The notes: generated from the sequence alone by a model not told the origin. Shown: positions 7,968 to 16,189, numbered from the stretch's first letter. The stretch is 64,000 bases of DNA from Haloarcula mannanilytica (GCF_005406125.1 NZ_BIXZ01000001.1:682001-746000), one strand, 5' to 3'. Made by a program: numbers and translations.

Positions 7968-9125
7968 ATGCGAACGGTCGAAATCGACGGCCTCCCGGTT
8001 GGCGACGGCCACCCGACTCGCGTCATGAGCGTGTTAAATATGAGTTCGAACTCCGGGTACAAGCCGAGCGTGTATCTGGACCCGGAGGAGGCCGCCGATG
8101 CCATCGAGGAGAACCTCGTTCCCGCCGGCGCAGATATCATCGATGTGGGACTCCAGTCGGCCAACCCCAAATACGAGTCCAAGCCGGTCGAGATGGAGAA
8201 AGACCGGCTCCAAGAGGTCGCACCGTTGGTCGACGAACTCGACGCCGACGTGCCGCTCTCGCTTGAAACTCGGTACGCCGAAGTCGCCGAGGAAGCCATC
8301 GGGCACGGCTTCGACCTCATCAACGACGTGTGTGGCTTCGCCGACCCGGACATGAAAGGCGTAATCGAGGACCACGACATGCCGGTCGTGAAGATGGCTA
8401 GCCCGCCGGATCTGGCTCGACCCGGCGCGCTGAAGACCATCGACGACATCTTCGAGGCGCTCCAGCGCGACGGCTTTACCGACAAGACCATCATCGACCC
8501 GGCCTTCGGCGGCTGGTACGACGGCAAGGAGTTCGCGGACAACTGGGAGATGTTCCGCCGCCTCCGGGAGTTTCGCGCCTTCGACCGACCGATGCTCACC
8601 GCGACCAACCGCGAGGACTTCCTCGGCGACCTGGCCGACCAGCCCGAGACCGAGAACCAACTGGCCGTCTCGCTCGCCGCAGCGACGATGGAAGTCGAAC
8701 GCGGCTCGCACATTATCCGCACGCACGACACCCGCGAGACCTACGACGTGGTCAAGGTCGCCGACGCGCTGGGCGACGAACGGACGACCCGCGCCGAAAC
8801 CGAGCCTGGCCACACCGTAGCGGAGTTGACCGACGTAACACTCCGAGAGGTGGCCCGGCATCAGTCGCTGGGCGAGACGGTCGCCGGCGGCACTGACGAC
8901 GGCGCGACGCTGACGTTCCTGCTCGGCGACCTGACCGACGACGCCCGCGCGAGCCTCCGCGCCGTCGCCGAGGTGACCGACGTAGTGCTGGTCGAGAAAG
9001 ACAGCGGCGGGCGCTACGTCGGTGGCTCCGCGGCCGCGCTGAAGGTCGTCGCCGACAGCCTCGCCGAGGACGGCCACCGGGAGCTTGCTGGCGAACTGCG
9101 GACCTCGCTGTCCCGGCGCGTCTAA
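7968..9125 (+). CDS. Divergent dihydropteroate synthase-like protein with extra C-terminal domain
   Basis: A 385-residue protein whose first 270 residues follow the DHPS TIM barrel: MSVLNMSSNS, GADIIDVGLQSANP, LSLETR, GFDLINDVCGF, TIIDPAFGGW and HIIRTHD align with the classical motifs in the FolCP protein of this window. Key positions differ: the usual GGEST is VGLQSA and SVDTR is SLETR. About 110 C-terminal residues form an added alpha/beta domain. It may bind a pterin or a related ring; since FolCP already supplies DHPS, this is probably a different reaction. The ATG at 7968 opens the conserved barrel; an upstream in-frame GTG is less likely. Confidence 0.82.
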   Translation: MRTVEIDGLPVGDGHPTRVMSVLNMSSNSGYKPSVYLDPEEAADAIEENLVPAGADIIDVGLQSANPKYESKPVEMEKDRLQEVAPLVDELDADVPLSLETRYAEVAEEAIGHGFDLINDVCGFADPDMKGVIEDHDMPVVKMASPPDLARPGALKTIDDIFEALQRDGFTDKTIIDPAFGGWYDGKEFADNWEMFRRLREFRAFDRPMLTATNREDFLGDLADQPETENQLAVSLAAATMEVERGSHIIRTHDTRETYDVVKVADALGDERTTRAETEPGHTVAELTDVTLREVARHQSLGETVAGGTDDGATLTFLLGDLTDDARASLRAVAEVTDVVLVEKDSGGRYVGGSAAALKVVADSLAEDGHRELAGELRTSLSRRV

Positions 9126-9137
9126 CCCGGCCTGTCG

Positions 9138-9818
9138 TTACGCCAGTTCGTCGTGGAGGTCGTGGAACGACCCGATAGTGAGGTCCGGTTCGCCGGCGAA
9201 GGAATCCCACGGGCCGTCGTCGCGGTTGACCCACACACCTTGCATCCCCGCGTGCATCGCGCCGTACACGTCGAAGTACCCCGCAGTGACGTGGGCGATG
9301 TCTTCGATATCCGTCTCCGTTCGCTCCGCTGCGTGGCGGTACAGTTCCGCTGCCGGCTTGAACGTCTCAATCTCGTCAGCGCTGACGGTGTCTTCGAGCA
9401 GGCCGCCGATGCCGGCGAAATCGACCATGGATTCGAGCATCTCGGGGTTGCCGTTCGAGACGACATAGAGGTCGTAGCCAGCGTCGTAGAGCTTGTTCAT
9501 GCCGTCACGCACGTCGTCGAACACGTCGAGTTCGTGGTAGACTGCGAGAATCTCGTCGCGTTCCTCCGTCGTGATATCGACGCCGTGGACCTCCAGCGCG
9601 TACTGGAGTGCGTCGCGGTTCATCTCGTAGAAGGGCTTGTAGGCGTCGATCTGGTTGGCGAGAAACGTGTAGGCGAGCGAGCGAGAGCGCCAGAGTCGGG
9701 AGACGGGCTGGGGGTCAGCCACCCGGTCGGCCAGGGCTTTCTGGGCCGCCTCGACATCGACGATGGTACTGTACGAGTCGAACGTAATCGTCGTCACGTG
9801 GTCCGGGTCGAACGGCAT
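9138..9818 (-). CDS. Haloacid dehalogenase type II-like HAD hydrolase
   Basis: A 226-residue HAD-superfamily protein. The nucleophile D14 lies in TFDSYSTIVDV, motif II is YVVSNGNPEML, and the C-terminal region has the motif III/IV pattern HVTAGYFDVYGAMHAGMQGVWVNRD. The overall layout resembles L-2-haloacid dehalogenases, which hydrolyse 2-haloalkanoates through an aspartyl ester, but family members also act on phosphate esters. The ATG at 9818 is used because a TATA-like CTATATGTGG lies about 30 bases upstream. It converges on the DHPS-like gene with a 12-base gap. Confidence 0.88.
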   Translation of the reverse strand: MPFDPDHVTTITFDSYSTIVDVEAAQKALADRVADPQPVSRLWRSRSLAYTFLANQIDAYKPFYEMNRDALQYALEVHGVDITTEERDEILAVYHELDVFDDVRDGMNKLYDAGYDLYVVSNGNPEMLESMVDFAGIGGLLEDTVSADEIETFKPAAELYRHAAERTETDIEDIAHVTAGYFDVYGAMHAGMQGVWVNRDDGPWDSFAGEPDLTIGSFHDLHDELA

Positions 9819-9860
9819 AGGCACACGTAGAACCGGCGGCCACATATAGCCGGTCGCCGC

Positions 9861-10193
9861 TCAGTGTGCAGACATCTCGGAAAGGACGTTGACACAATAC
9901 ACGCCGGCGATGATGAGCAAGATACCGACAGCGCCGGCGATGTCGATAGGCTCATCGAACACGACGATACCGATGGCGGCCACGCCGACGATACCAAGTG
10001 CGGCCCAAGTACCGTAGACGACGCCGATGGGGAGGTCCTCCAATGTCAGCGACACCAGGTAGAAGGCCAGGCCGTAGCCGAGGACGACGCCGAGGCTGGG
10101 CACCGGGCGTGAGAATCCTTCTGAGAGTTTTAACGACGTTGTCCCGAGCAGTTCGGACACGATAGCGGCTCCGAGGAGGGCATAGGGATTCAC
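9861..10193 (-). CDS. Small multidrug resistance (SMR) family transporter
   Basis: A four-helix membrane protein. The essential proton- and drug-binding glutamate is present in helix 1 (AIVSELLGTTSLK), and helix 3 has the family pattern PIGVVYGTWAALGIVG. With the GTG start at 10193 it is 110 residues, the usual SMR length, and begins VNPYALL as relatives do. A TATA-like CTAATATC near 10220 supports a leaderless GTG start; a longer form from ATG 10232 would add 13 residues. SMR proteins work as dimers and exchange protons for cationic compounds; the substrate is not predictable. Confidence 0.9.
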   Translation of the reverse strand: MNPYALLGAAIVSELLGTTSLKLSEGFSRPVPSLGVVLGYGLAFYLVSLTLEDLPIGVVYGTWAALGIVGVAAIGIVVFDEPIDIAGAVGILLIIAGVYCVNVLSEMSAH

Positions 10194-10330
10194 GGGTACA
10201 TTCGCCGACACCTGTGGACAGATATTAGACATTTCGACTGTGGCGGACCGACTGTCGAATCACTGCCGATGCGCTCACAGTCCCGGTGAATAAACCGCGG
10301 ACAACGGGCCAGACTCCCCCTCTCATGTGG

Positions 10331-10338
10331 CTTTATCC
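10331..10338 (+). promoter_or_regulatory. TATA-like box for the leaderless ORF and F420 oxidoreductase
   Basis: CTTTATCC lies about 30 bases before an ATG at 10362, the spacing expected for a leaderless transcript starting at that ATG. Confidence 0.45.
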
Positions 10339-10361
10339 GCCGTGCGACCCCACTGCGAGCC

Positions 10362-10439
10362 ATGACAGAGGACCATCCGTTTCAGGCCCCGCCGGCAACC
10401 GTTTTGGTCGCTGCTCGGTCCGTGGGGGACGACAGATGA
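10362..10439 (+). CDS. Putative 25-residue leaderless ORF coupled to the F420 oxidoreductase gene
   Basis: ATG at 10362 opens a 25-codon frame (MTEDHPFQAPPATVLVAARS, then VGDDR) whose TGA overlaps the ATG of the next gene as ATGA at 10436-10439. A TATA-like box lies one leaderless distance upstream. The arrangement suggests the short ORF is translated first and ribosomes re-initiate on the enzyme gene. The peptide has no recognisable family. It could be a regulatory leader peptide, a microprotein, or chance. Confidence 0.4.
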   Translation: MTEDHPFQAPPATVLVAARSVGDDR

Positions 10440-11434
10440 CAGCGCGGGACATGTATCTCCCGGTCGCTGCACAGCCCTCGGTCGATACGCTGGTCGAAAT
10501 GAGCCAGCAGGCCGAGGCCAGCGGCTACGACCGGGTCTGGCTCCCTGAAACGTGGGGACGTGATGCAGTGACGACGCTGACCAGCATCGCCGAGCGCACG
10601 TCGACAGTCGGCCTCGGGTCCTCCATCCTGAACGTGTACTCGCGGTCGCCGGCGCTGCTGGGTCAGACCGCAGCGACGCTACAGGAAGTGTCGGACGGCC
10701 GCTTCCGCGCCGGCGTCGGCCCGTCCGGCCCCATCGTCATCAAGGGCTGGCACGGCAGAGAGTTCGAGAAGCCGCTCAAGTACACGCGGGAGGCCGTCGA
10801 GATCATGAAACAGGTCCTCTCCGGCGAGTCGGTTGAGTACGATGGGGACATCTTCTCGCTGTCGGGGTTCCGACTTCGTTGTGAACCGCCCGAACCCGCG
10901 CCGTCCGTCGACGCCGGCGGCCTCGGCCCGAAGTCGGTCGAACTCGCCGGGCGCTTCGCCGACGGGTGGCACGCGCTGATGCTGACCGCGGACGGCCTCC
11001 GGGACCGATTGGAAGACTTCGAGCACGGGGCGGACCTCGGCGACCGCGACCGGGCTGACCAGCGGGTGACGCTGTCGCTGACCTGCTGTGCGATGGCCGA
11101 CCGAGAACAGGCCCGCGAACTGGCCCGCCAGCACGTGGCGTTCTATATCGGCGGCATGGGGACGTTCTACCGCGACGCGCTGGCCCGCCAGGGGTACGAG
11201 GACACCGCGTACGAAATCGCCGAGCAGTGGGGGTCGGGCGAGAAAGCGGCTGCCGCCGATGCCATCGGCGACGGCCTGCTAGACAGTATTGCCGCTGCCG
11301 GCACGCCCGAGGAGTGTCGCGACCGCGTGGCGCAGTTCGAGGCCATCGAGGGAGTCGACGCCGTCAACATCACCTTCCCCCGCGCTGCTGACCGGGAGAC
11401 TATCGATACGACTATCGACGTGTTAGCGCCCTGA
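10436..11434 (+). CDS. F420-dependent LLM-class oxidoreductase
   Basis: A 332-residue luciferase-like monooxygenase fold. MYLPVAAQPSVDTLVEMSQQ, GYDRVWLPETWGRDA and VGLGSSILNVYSRSP are family landmarks of the F420-binding branch, and the protein looks like the haloarchaeal NP1902A-type subgroup. It would reduce or oxidise an unknown substrate with coenzyme F420, which haloarchaea make. The ATG at 10436 is preceded by GGGGGA and overlaps a short upstream ORF. The longer open frame includes promoter sequence and is rejected. The downstream neighbour MptE is convergent. Confidence 0.88.
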   Translation: MTARDMYLPVAAQPSVDTLVEMSQQAEASGYDRVWLPETWGRDAVTTLTSIAERTSTVGLGSSILNVYSRSPALLGQTAATLQEVSDGRFRAGVGPSGPIVIKGWHGREFEKPLKYTREAVEIMKQVLSGESVEYDGDIFSLSGFRLRCEPPEPAPSVDAGGLGPKSVELAGRFADGWHALMLTADGLRDRLEDFEHGADLGDRDRADQRVTLSLTCCAMADREQARELARQHVAFYIGGMGTFYRDALARQGYEDTAYEIAEQWGSGEKAAAADAIGDGLLDSIAAAGTPEECRDRVAQFEAIEGVDAVNITFPRAADRETIDTTIDVLAP

Positions 11435-11449
11435 GCCCGGCGACTGGGG

Positions 11450-12142
11450 TCAATCGCCGCCGACCGACTCGATGGCGTCGCGTCGGCCGTCGAGCACGTC
11501 GAAGCGCTCCCCGCGGCGCTGTTCAAGCCAGAAGAGCAGGCGCTCGGCCCACCTGAGTTTCCGGGCCTTTTCTGCAGTCACGGCCGGGTCGTCGAAGTCC
11601 CAGCCGGGGAACACCAGCGATGTGGCACCGAAGTGGTCCGCGAGGAACGCGGCGCGGTCGCCGTCGGTGAATCCGCCGTAGTTTTGCACCGGCGGGGCAG
11701 GGGTGGCCTGCGTCGTCGGCACGACGAACTCGCTGTCGTAAGCCGGAACATACTCTTCCAGTGCCGGGATATTGTCGCCGTGGGCGTGGACGACGACCGG
11801 CGTTCCTTCTGCGGTCAGTTCTCGTCCAGTGTCGGCGTTCTTGTCCAAGTCCGTGACCATACAGTCGACGGCGACGCCTTCCGCCCGGAGGCGGTCGGTA
11901 GCCGTCGACGCCGCCAGAACCACGTCGGCGGCAGCCGCCCGGTTGGCTTCGGCTTCGAGTGACGGCCCAGCGCCAGCAACGGCCACCGTCGCGCCGTCGA
12001 GTCCGAGGTCGTCCGGGTCGTAGGTTCCGGCGTCGCCGAGCAGATCGACGAACTGGTCGCGGGCCTGTTCGTCGCCGTCGCGGGGATAGCCGAAGTCATC
12101 GAGGACGGCCTCGTACACTGGTTCCCAGGTGCGAAACTCCAT
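11450..12142 (-). CDS. mptE: 6-hydroxymethyl-7,8-dihydropterin pyrophosphokinase, archaeal MptE type
   Basis: A 230-residue DUF115-family protein. AVAGAGPSLEAE (nucleotide-binding glycine loop), CMVTDLDKN and VVVHAHGDN are the conserved blocks of MptE, the archaeal enzyme that transfers pyrophosphate from ATP to 6-hydroxymethyl-dihydropterin, replacing bacterial FolK. Its product is the substrate of dihydropteroate synthase, whose gene (folCP) lies about 37 kb away, with a DHPS paralog nearer at 7968. The gene is single and convergent with the F420 oxidoreductase. The assignment rests on family motifs. Confidence 0.88.
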   Translation of the reverse strand: MEFRTWEPVYEAVLDDFGYPRDGDEQARDQFVDLLGDAGTYDPDDLGLDGATVAVAGAGPSLEAEANRAAAADVVLAASTATDRLRAEGVAVDCMVTDLDKNADTGRELTAEGTPVVVHAHGDNIPALEEYVPAYDSEFVVPTTQATPAPPVQNYGGFTDGDRAAFLADHFGATSLVFPGWDFDDPAVTAEKARKLRWAERLLFWLEQRRGERFDVLDGRRDAIESVGGD

Positions 12143-12484
12143 GTCCTGTCAGAGACCACGCCGTGGACGGGCTTTTGTCTTGTTCACCCTCGCTGTGTCA
12201 GGGAGCGGTGGCTCCCGGATTCGCTTCGAACCGCCACACGGCGTGGCTGTCGCTATCGGATTAGTGTCCAGATAAACCGAGTTGAGCCGAAATGGCACGT
12301 CCGTGTACCCCTACCCGGGTGCCCTTTCGGCTTTCACCCCTGTCTTTCGAGGCCTCCGGTATAAGTTTTCTCTTACCGTCAGACAGAGAGACGGTTGTCA
12401 CAGGCTGAGACGACTTGTTACGCTGTTCACAGGAGTCAATAGCCCACGACAGTCTCAAGACGGGGCGGTCCCTACCGGGGGCAA
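12143..12484. other. Divergent gap between mptE and otsA, with otsA promoter and leader
   Basis: No gene is visible. A TATA-like GGTATAAG lies at about 12358-12365, predicting an otsA transcript start near 12388 and a leader of roughly 97 bases, unusual in a window full of leaderless genes. An inverted repeat ACCGTC (12375-12380) / GACGGT (12390-12395) overlaps that predicted start. A tight hairpin GGGAGC-GGTG-GCTCCC lies at 12201-12216, closer to mptE. Confidence 0.5.
12358..12395 (+). promoter_or_regulatory. otsA promoter with inverted repeat over the predicted transcript start
   Basis: TATA-like GGTATAAG is followed by ACCGTC-AGACAGAGA-GACGGT, placing the repeat where RNA polymerase would start. 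This is a plausible operator or the first hairpin of the leader. Confidence 0.4.
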
Positions 12485-13939
12485 ATGGGTCCGGATCTCT
12501 CGACGGACGTGCGAGACGGGGCAGTTCCGGACTCGCTGGTGGTCGTCTCGAACCGCGAACCGTACAGTCACGAGCGGGACGACGATGGGGAGATACGGGT
12601 CCGGTCCGCAGCTGGCGGGCTGACGAGCGCGCTCGACCCGGTGATGCAGTCACGGGGCGGCACCTGGGTCGCCTGGGCCAGCGGCGACGCGGATATGGCC
12701 GTCGCCGACGAGGGCATCGTCACGGTCCCGCCGTCGGACCCCGCATACGACCTGAAACGCGTCCCGCTCTCCGACGCGGCCGTCCAGGGCTACTACTACG
12801 GCTACGCCAACCAGGTGCTGTGGCCGCTCTGTCACGAGGACACGGGCCGAATGTGGACCGAACCCGCCTACTGGGAGCAGTATCGTGCTGTCAACGAGCA
12901 GTTCGCCGAGGCCGTCGATACAGTCGCCGACGCGGGCCAGCCAGTCTGGTTTCAGGACTACCATCTAGCGCTCGCCCCCAGAGTGGTCCGGGAGCAGCGG
13001 CCGGATGCGACGCTGCTGCAGTTCTGGCATATCCCCTGGCCCGCACCGTCAGTGTTCAGCCACTGTCCCCACAGCGACGCGCTCCTCGACGGGCTGCTGG
13101 CCTGTGACGTGGTCGGCTTCCACACGGCGGCCTACGCCGAGCAGTTCCTGCACTGTGTCGACAGCGCGTTCCCGGCGGCGACCGTCAACACCGACACCGG
13201 CAGCGTGACCTACAACGGCCACGAGACGCGAGCAGTCGCGAATCCGCTCGGCGTCGATGTCGAAGCGGTCCGAGAACGGGCACGGGCCGCTGACGTGGCC
13301 AGTATCCGGGACACCGTATTGGGCGACAGCCGCTCGGACCCCTCGATTCGACTCGCGCTCGGCGTCGAACGCCTCGACTACTCGAAGGGGATTCCGGAGC
13401 GCATCGAAGCGCTGGCGCATCTCTGGGAGCGTCGGCCGGACCTCCGTGGAGAGTTTACCTACGTGCAGAAAGCGAGCCGAACGCGGGAGGGAATTGCCGC
13501 CTATCGCCGGTATCGAGCGGACGTAGTCGACGCCGTCGAGCGCGTCAACGACCGCTTCGGGACCGACGACTGGCAACCCATCGTCTACACCGAGGCCCAA
13601 CTGGACAACGAGACGCTCGCCGGCCTGTACCGGGCCGCAGAAGTCGCGGTCGTGACGCCTCACCGAGACGGGATGAACCTCGTCGCCCACGAGTACCCGG
13701 CGGCCTGCGTCGACGGCGACGGCGCGCTCGTGTTGAGCGAACTGGCCGGCGCGGCGACGCATCTCGACGGCGCGCTGACGGTCAACCCACACGACATCGC
13801 CGCGATTGCGGACACAGTTGAAGCGGCGCTGGAACTCGATACGGCAGAAACCCGCACCCGGCTAGAACAGCTTCAGAACAGCGTCGCTGCACTCGACAGT
13901 TCTGAGTGGGTCGCTAGGCAGTTCAGCGTCCTCAAATGA
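12485..13939 (+). CDS. otsA: Trehalose-6-phosphate synthase (GT20)
   Basis: A 484-residue retaining glycosyltransferase of family GT20, making trehalose 6-phosphate from a nucleotide-glucose and glucose 6-phosphate. Seen motifs: SNREPY near residue 22, the RSAAGGL loop, WFQDYHLALAPR, HIPWPAPS, ERLDYSKGIPER and TPHRDGMNLVAHEY. Full length for the family. No trehalose-phosphatase gene (otsB) is adjacent, although the two are often paired; it must lie elsewhere or be replaced. Trehalose is a known compatible solute in some haloarchaea. The long predicted leader suggests regulation beyond a simple leaderless promoter. Confidence 0.93.
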   Translation: MGPDLSTDVRDGAVPDSLVVVSNREPYSHERDDDGEIRVRSAAGGLTSALDPVMQSRGGTWVAWASGDADMAVADEGIVTVPPSDPAYDLKRVPLSDAAVQGYYYGYANQVLWPLCHEDTGRMWTEPAYWEQYRAVNEQFAEAVDTVADAGQPVWFQDYHLALAPRVVREQRPDATLLQFWHIPWPAPSVFSHCPHSDALLDGLLACDVVGFHTAAYAEQFLHCVDSAFPAATVNTDTGSVTYNGHETRAVANPLGVDVEAVRERARAADVASIRDTVLGDSRSDPSIRLALGVERLDYSKGIPERIEALAHLWERRPDLRGEFTYVQKASRTREGIAAYRRYRADVVDAVERVNDRFGTDDWQPIVYTEAQLDNETLAGLYRAAEVAVVTPHRDGMNLVAHEYPAACVDGDGALVLSELAGAATHLDGALTVNPHDIAAIADTVEAALELDTAETRTRLEQLQNSVAALDSSEWVARQFSVLK

Positions 13940-13963
13940 TCCTACTGCCCGACCATTCCGGTC

Positions 13964-14809
13964 CTACGCCTCCGATAGCCAGTCCGGTTCCGCGACGGTG
14001 GTGTCGTCGACCTTCGAGACGGAGAGCGACAGCGTCACCGTCACCGGTCGACCCTCCCGCTCGGTCGTCACACTGTACTCGAACATTCGGACGACGCCGT
14101 CCTCGTCGACGAGGACGGCTGCACTGGCCGACTGTGTCGTCCCGTTGGCCGAGACGTTCGTCGAGACGGCATCGTCGGCTGCGAAACCGGTGACGTTGCT
14201 CCCAGCCGCTTCGAACCGCGAGACGCTATCGCCGTCAACCGTCTCTGTTCCGGCGTAGCTCCAGTTGATATCCGAACCCAGCGACTGCAACAGCGAGCGG
14301 TCGATGACGCTGCTCTCGTTGACGGGCTGGACCTCGCCCTCGTATGGGGCCGATGCAGAGCGGTAGTCCGTCATCGTGTCGTCGCCGCGGGTGAGAATCC
14401 GGCGCTCGGCGGTGGCCTCATCGGTGGTGTAGGTCGTTGTCGCCAGCGTGTCGCCGGTGGCCTGGACCAGTTCGCCTGTCGACAGCGACCGGTCGCTCTC
14501 GCGGTCGATGGCGACCGTCCGGTTGATGAACACCGACCGGTTCTCGCCGTCGCGGACCGTCGAGAGCTGGAAGGACAGCGAGGTGGTGAACGACGAGTCG
14601 GACAGCGTCTCGAAGTGGCCGCGTTCGATAGCCGCCGCGTCAAACCCGGAGGACCCCGGCGCGGGACCGTTGCCGTCCGCCGGCGTCGTCGTTCCGCCGG
14701 TGTCTGTCCCGCCGGTTTCCGGCCCTGAGCCGAGTAGGCCGGTACAGCCGGCGGAGGCTGTCAGTAGAACTACGAGTGCAACCAAGAGATGGCGTCGTTC
14801 GAGTGGCAT
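13964..14809 (-). CDS. Haloarchaeal surface lipoprotein of unknown function
   Basis: A 281-residue exported protein. The hydrophobic leader LLVALVVLLTASAGC ends in a lipobox with C22, followed by a Gly/Thr/Pro-rich spacer, typical of haloarchaeal lipid-anchored proteins. The mature part is beta-rich with many Thr/Ser pairs and two recognisable stretches, SFTTSLSFQLSTVRDGENRS and MFEYSVTTEREGRPVTVTLS, the latter a repeated strand near the end. It resembles the haloarchaeal lipoprotein families of unknown function. It converges with otsA, about 24 bases apart. Confidence 0.85.
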   Translation of the reverse strand: MPLERRHLLVALVVLLTASAGCTGLLGSGPETGGTDTGGTTTPADGNGPAPGSSGFDAAAIERGHFETLSDSSFTTSLSFQLSTVRDGENRSVFINRTVAIDRESDRSLSTGELVQATGDTLATTTYTTDEATAERRILTRGDDTMTDYRSASAPYEGEVQPVNESSVIDRSLLQSLGSDINWSYAGTETVDGDSVSRFEAAGSNVTGFAADDAVSTNVSANGTTQSASAAVLVDEDGVVRMFEYSVTTEREGRPVTVTLSLSVSKVDDTTVAEPDWLSEA

Positions 14810-14975
14810 ACCGGAGTCACTGTATCGACGGAGTAGTTCGTTATGGCCGTTCAGCTGTCACGTTCTCGCTGGTAGCGGGTTTGCTGGACTGGTCATGGTG
14901 GCCAGAGCATCAGCTATCCGTTTCGTGTCGCTCCGTCCGACCAGCGTCAGACGCCCGTCATGCGCTTCATGAGGG

Positions 14976-14980
14976 TTTAA
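14976..14980 (+). promoter_or_regulatory. TATA-like box for the bactofilin-like gene
   Basis: TTTAA about 30 bases before GTG 15006; it fits a leaderless transcript and supports the GTG start. Confidence 0.45.
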
Positions 14981-15005
14981 GACCGACGAAACCGCTATGT
15001 AAACC

Positions 15006-16082
15006 GTGCCTCTCGGCTCCGACCCGCTATCCGAACTCGACATTCCCGACGGGACGACCGTCGAGGAACACGATCTGGTGACCGACGGTGATGTCATCGT
15101 CGGCGGCCAGTCCACCGTGGAGTTCGGCGTGCGCGGGCGGACGGTCATCGCCGACGAGCGGGTCCGCTTTGGCGGCCACATCGAAGCCGAAGGTGACTGT
15201 CGGCTCGACATGTGGTGTGACGTGGCGGACAACGTGCTGGTCGGCGAGGACGCCTACATCGGCGAACGGGTGCATATCGGCGGCGAACTACGGGTCGCGG
15301 GCGACCTGGACATCGGCGACGACGTGGACATCGAGAACGGGTTCGAGGCGAACGGCTGGATCGTCATCCGCAACCCGATGCCGACCATCGTCTTCCTGTT
15401 CGTTTACCTCTCACAGCTCCTCCGAATCGGCGAGGAGGACGCGGCCGAGGAAGTCATCGACGAAATGCTGAACGACGGGGACGACGAGCACGACCCAGTC
15501 CTCATTCCACGCGGTGCGAGCGTCTCGGACGACGCCTGGCGCGTCTCGACGCCGGCGACGGTCGGCGACGACTGCCGGCTCCACGGCAACATCCGCGCGA
15601 AGTCCCTCGAAGTCGGCCGTGACACGGTCGTCTTCGGGAGCCTCCGCGCGAAGGACGATATCGTGGTCGGCCGAGGCACGGAGATCAAAGGGGACGTGAC
15701 GACTCGCAGCGGCACCGTCCGCGTCGGCCCAGGCGCGAAGATCTGGGGCGACATCTCCGGGACGACCGTCGAACTCCACGAGAACGCGACGGTCGATGGG
15801 ACGATCCGCACCAGCGAGGAGATGCGGATGCACACCGAGTCGGTGCTTGACCGGCCCGACGAATCCGCGGTCGCGATGGCCGAGATGGCCGAATCTCTCG
15901 AAGGGGACACTGACACTACGGAGCCATCTACGACACAGCGCGACGACAGCGCGGACGACGCCGCTCCCGACGACGGGGATGCTGCCGGTGACGACGGTGA
16001 CGCGGACGGGACAGAGGCCGGGGAGTCCGCGGACACAGAGGCCGGGGAGTCCGCGGACACAGAGGCCGAAGCGACGGAGTAG
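15006..16082 (+). CDS. Bactofilin-like polymer-forming protein with acidic repeat tail
   Basis: A 358-residue protein built mostly of short hexad-like beta repeats (VIVGGQSTVEFGVRG, GELRVAGDLDIGDDVDIENG, GSLRAKDDIVVGRGTEIKGD), the pattern of a right-handed beta-helix seen in bactofilins and polymer-forming cytoskeletal proteins. A hydrophobic stretch MPTIVFLFVYLSQLL near residue 125 interrupts the helix and may contact membrane. The last 75 residues are disordered Asp/Glu/Ala-rich and contain an 8-residue repeat. Bactofilin homologues (halofilins) are reported to affect cell shape in Haloferax; a shape role here is inference. GTG start, leaderless. Confidence 0.8.
   Translation: MPLGSDPLSELDIPDGTTVEEHDLVTDGDVIVGGQSTVEFGVRGRTVIADERVRFGGHIEAEGDCRLDMWCDVADNVLVGEDAYIGERVHIGGELRVAGDLDIGDDVDIENGFEANGWIVIRNPMPTIVFLFVYLSQLLRIGEEDAAEEVIDEMLNDGDDEHDPVLIPRGASVSDDAWRVSTPATVGDDCRLHGNIRAKSLEVGRDTVVFGSLRAKDDIVVGRGTEIKGDVTTRSGTVRVGPGAKIWGDISGTTVELHENATVDGTIRTSEEMRMHTESVLDRPDESAVAMAEMAESLEGDTDTTEPSTTQRDDSADDAAPDDGDAAGDDGDADGTEAGESADTEAGESADTEAEATE
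16011..16068 (+). repeat. 24-base tandem repeat in the tail of the bactofilin-like gene
   Basis: Two identical 24-base units (16011-16034, 16035-16058) and a 10-base partial third unit encode the repeated acidic octapeptide TEAGESAD. In-frame units allow length change by slippage without frameshift. Confidence 0.85.
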
Positions 16083-16182
16083 CCGGTCGGTAGCGGTCTT
16101 TCTGCGAACCGAGAGCCCGCTGAGCGGTGGCGTTTCCGTGGCCGCCTGAGAGATGTGCCACTGTTTGTGGGCCCGGAAACTC

Positions 16183-16189
16183 TTTATCC
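16183..16189 (+). promoter_or_regulatory. TATA-like box for the nucleoside hydrolase gene
   Basis: TTTATCC 20-26 bases before ATG 16209; leaderless promoter geometry. Confidence 0.45.

Noticed and set aside
12217-12240. GGTTCGAA-like word on the minus strand resembling a tRNA T-arm
   Set aside because: The spacing of the T-loop is wrong and no acceptor, D or anticodon stems can be formed around it.
16011-16068. CRISPR-like repeats
   Set aside because: The units are adjacent without spacers and lie in frame in a coding tail.
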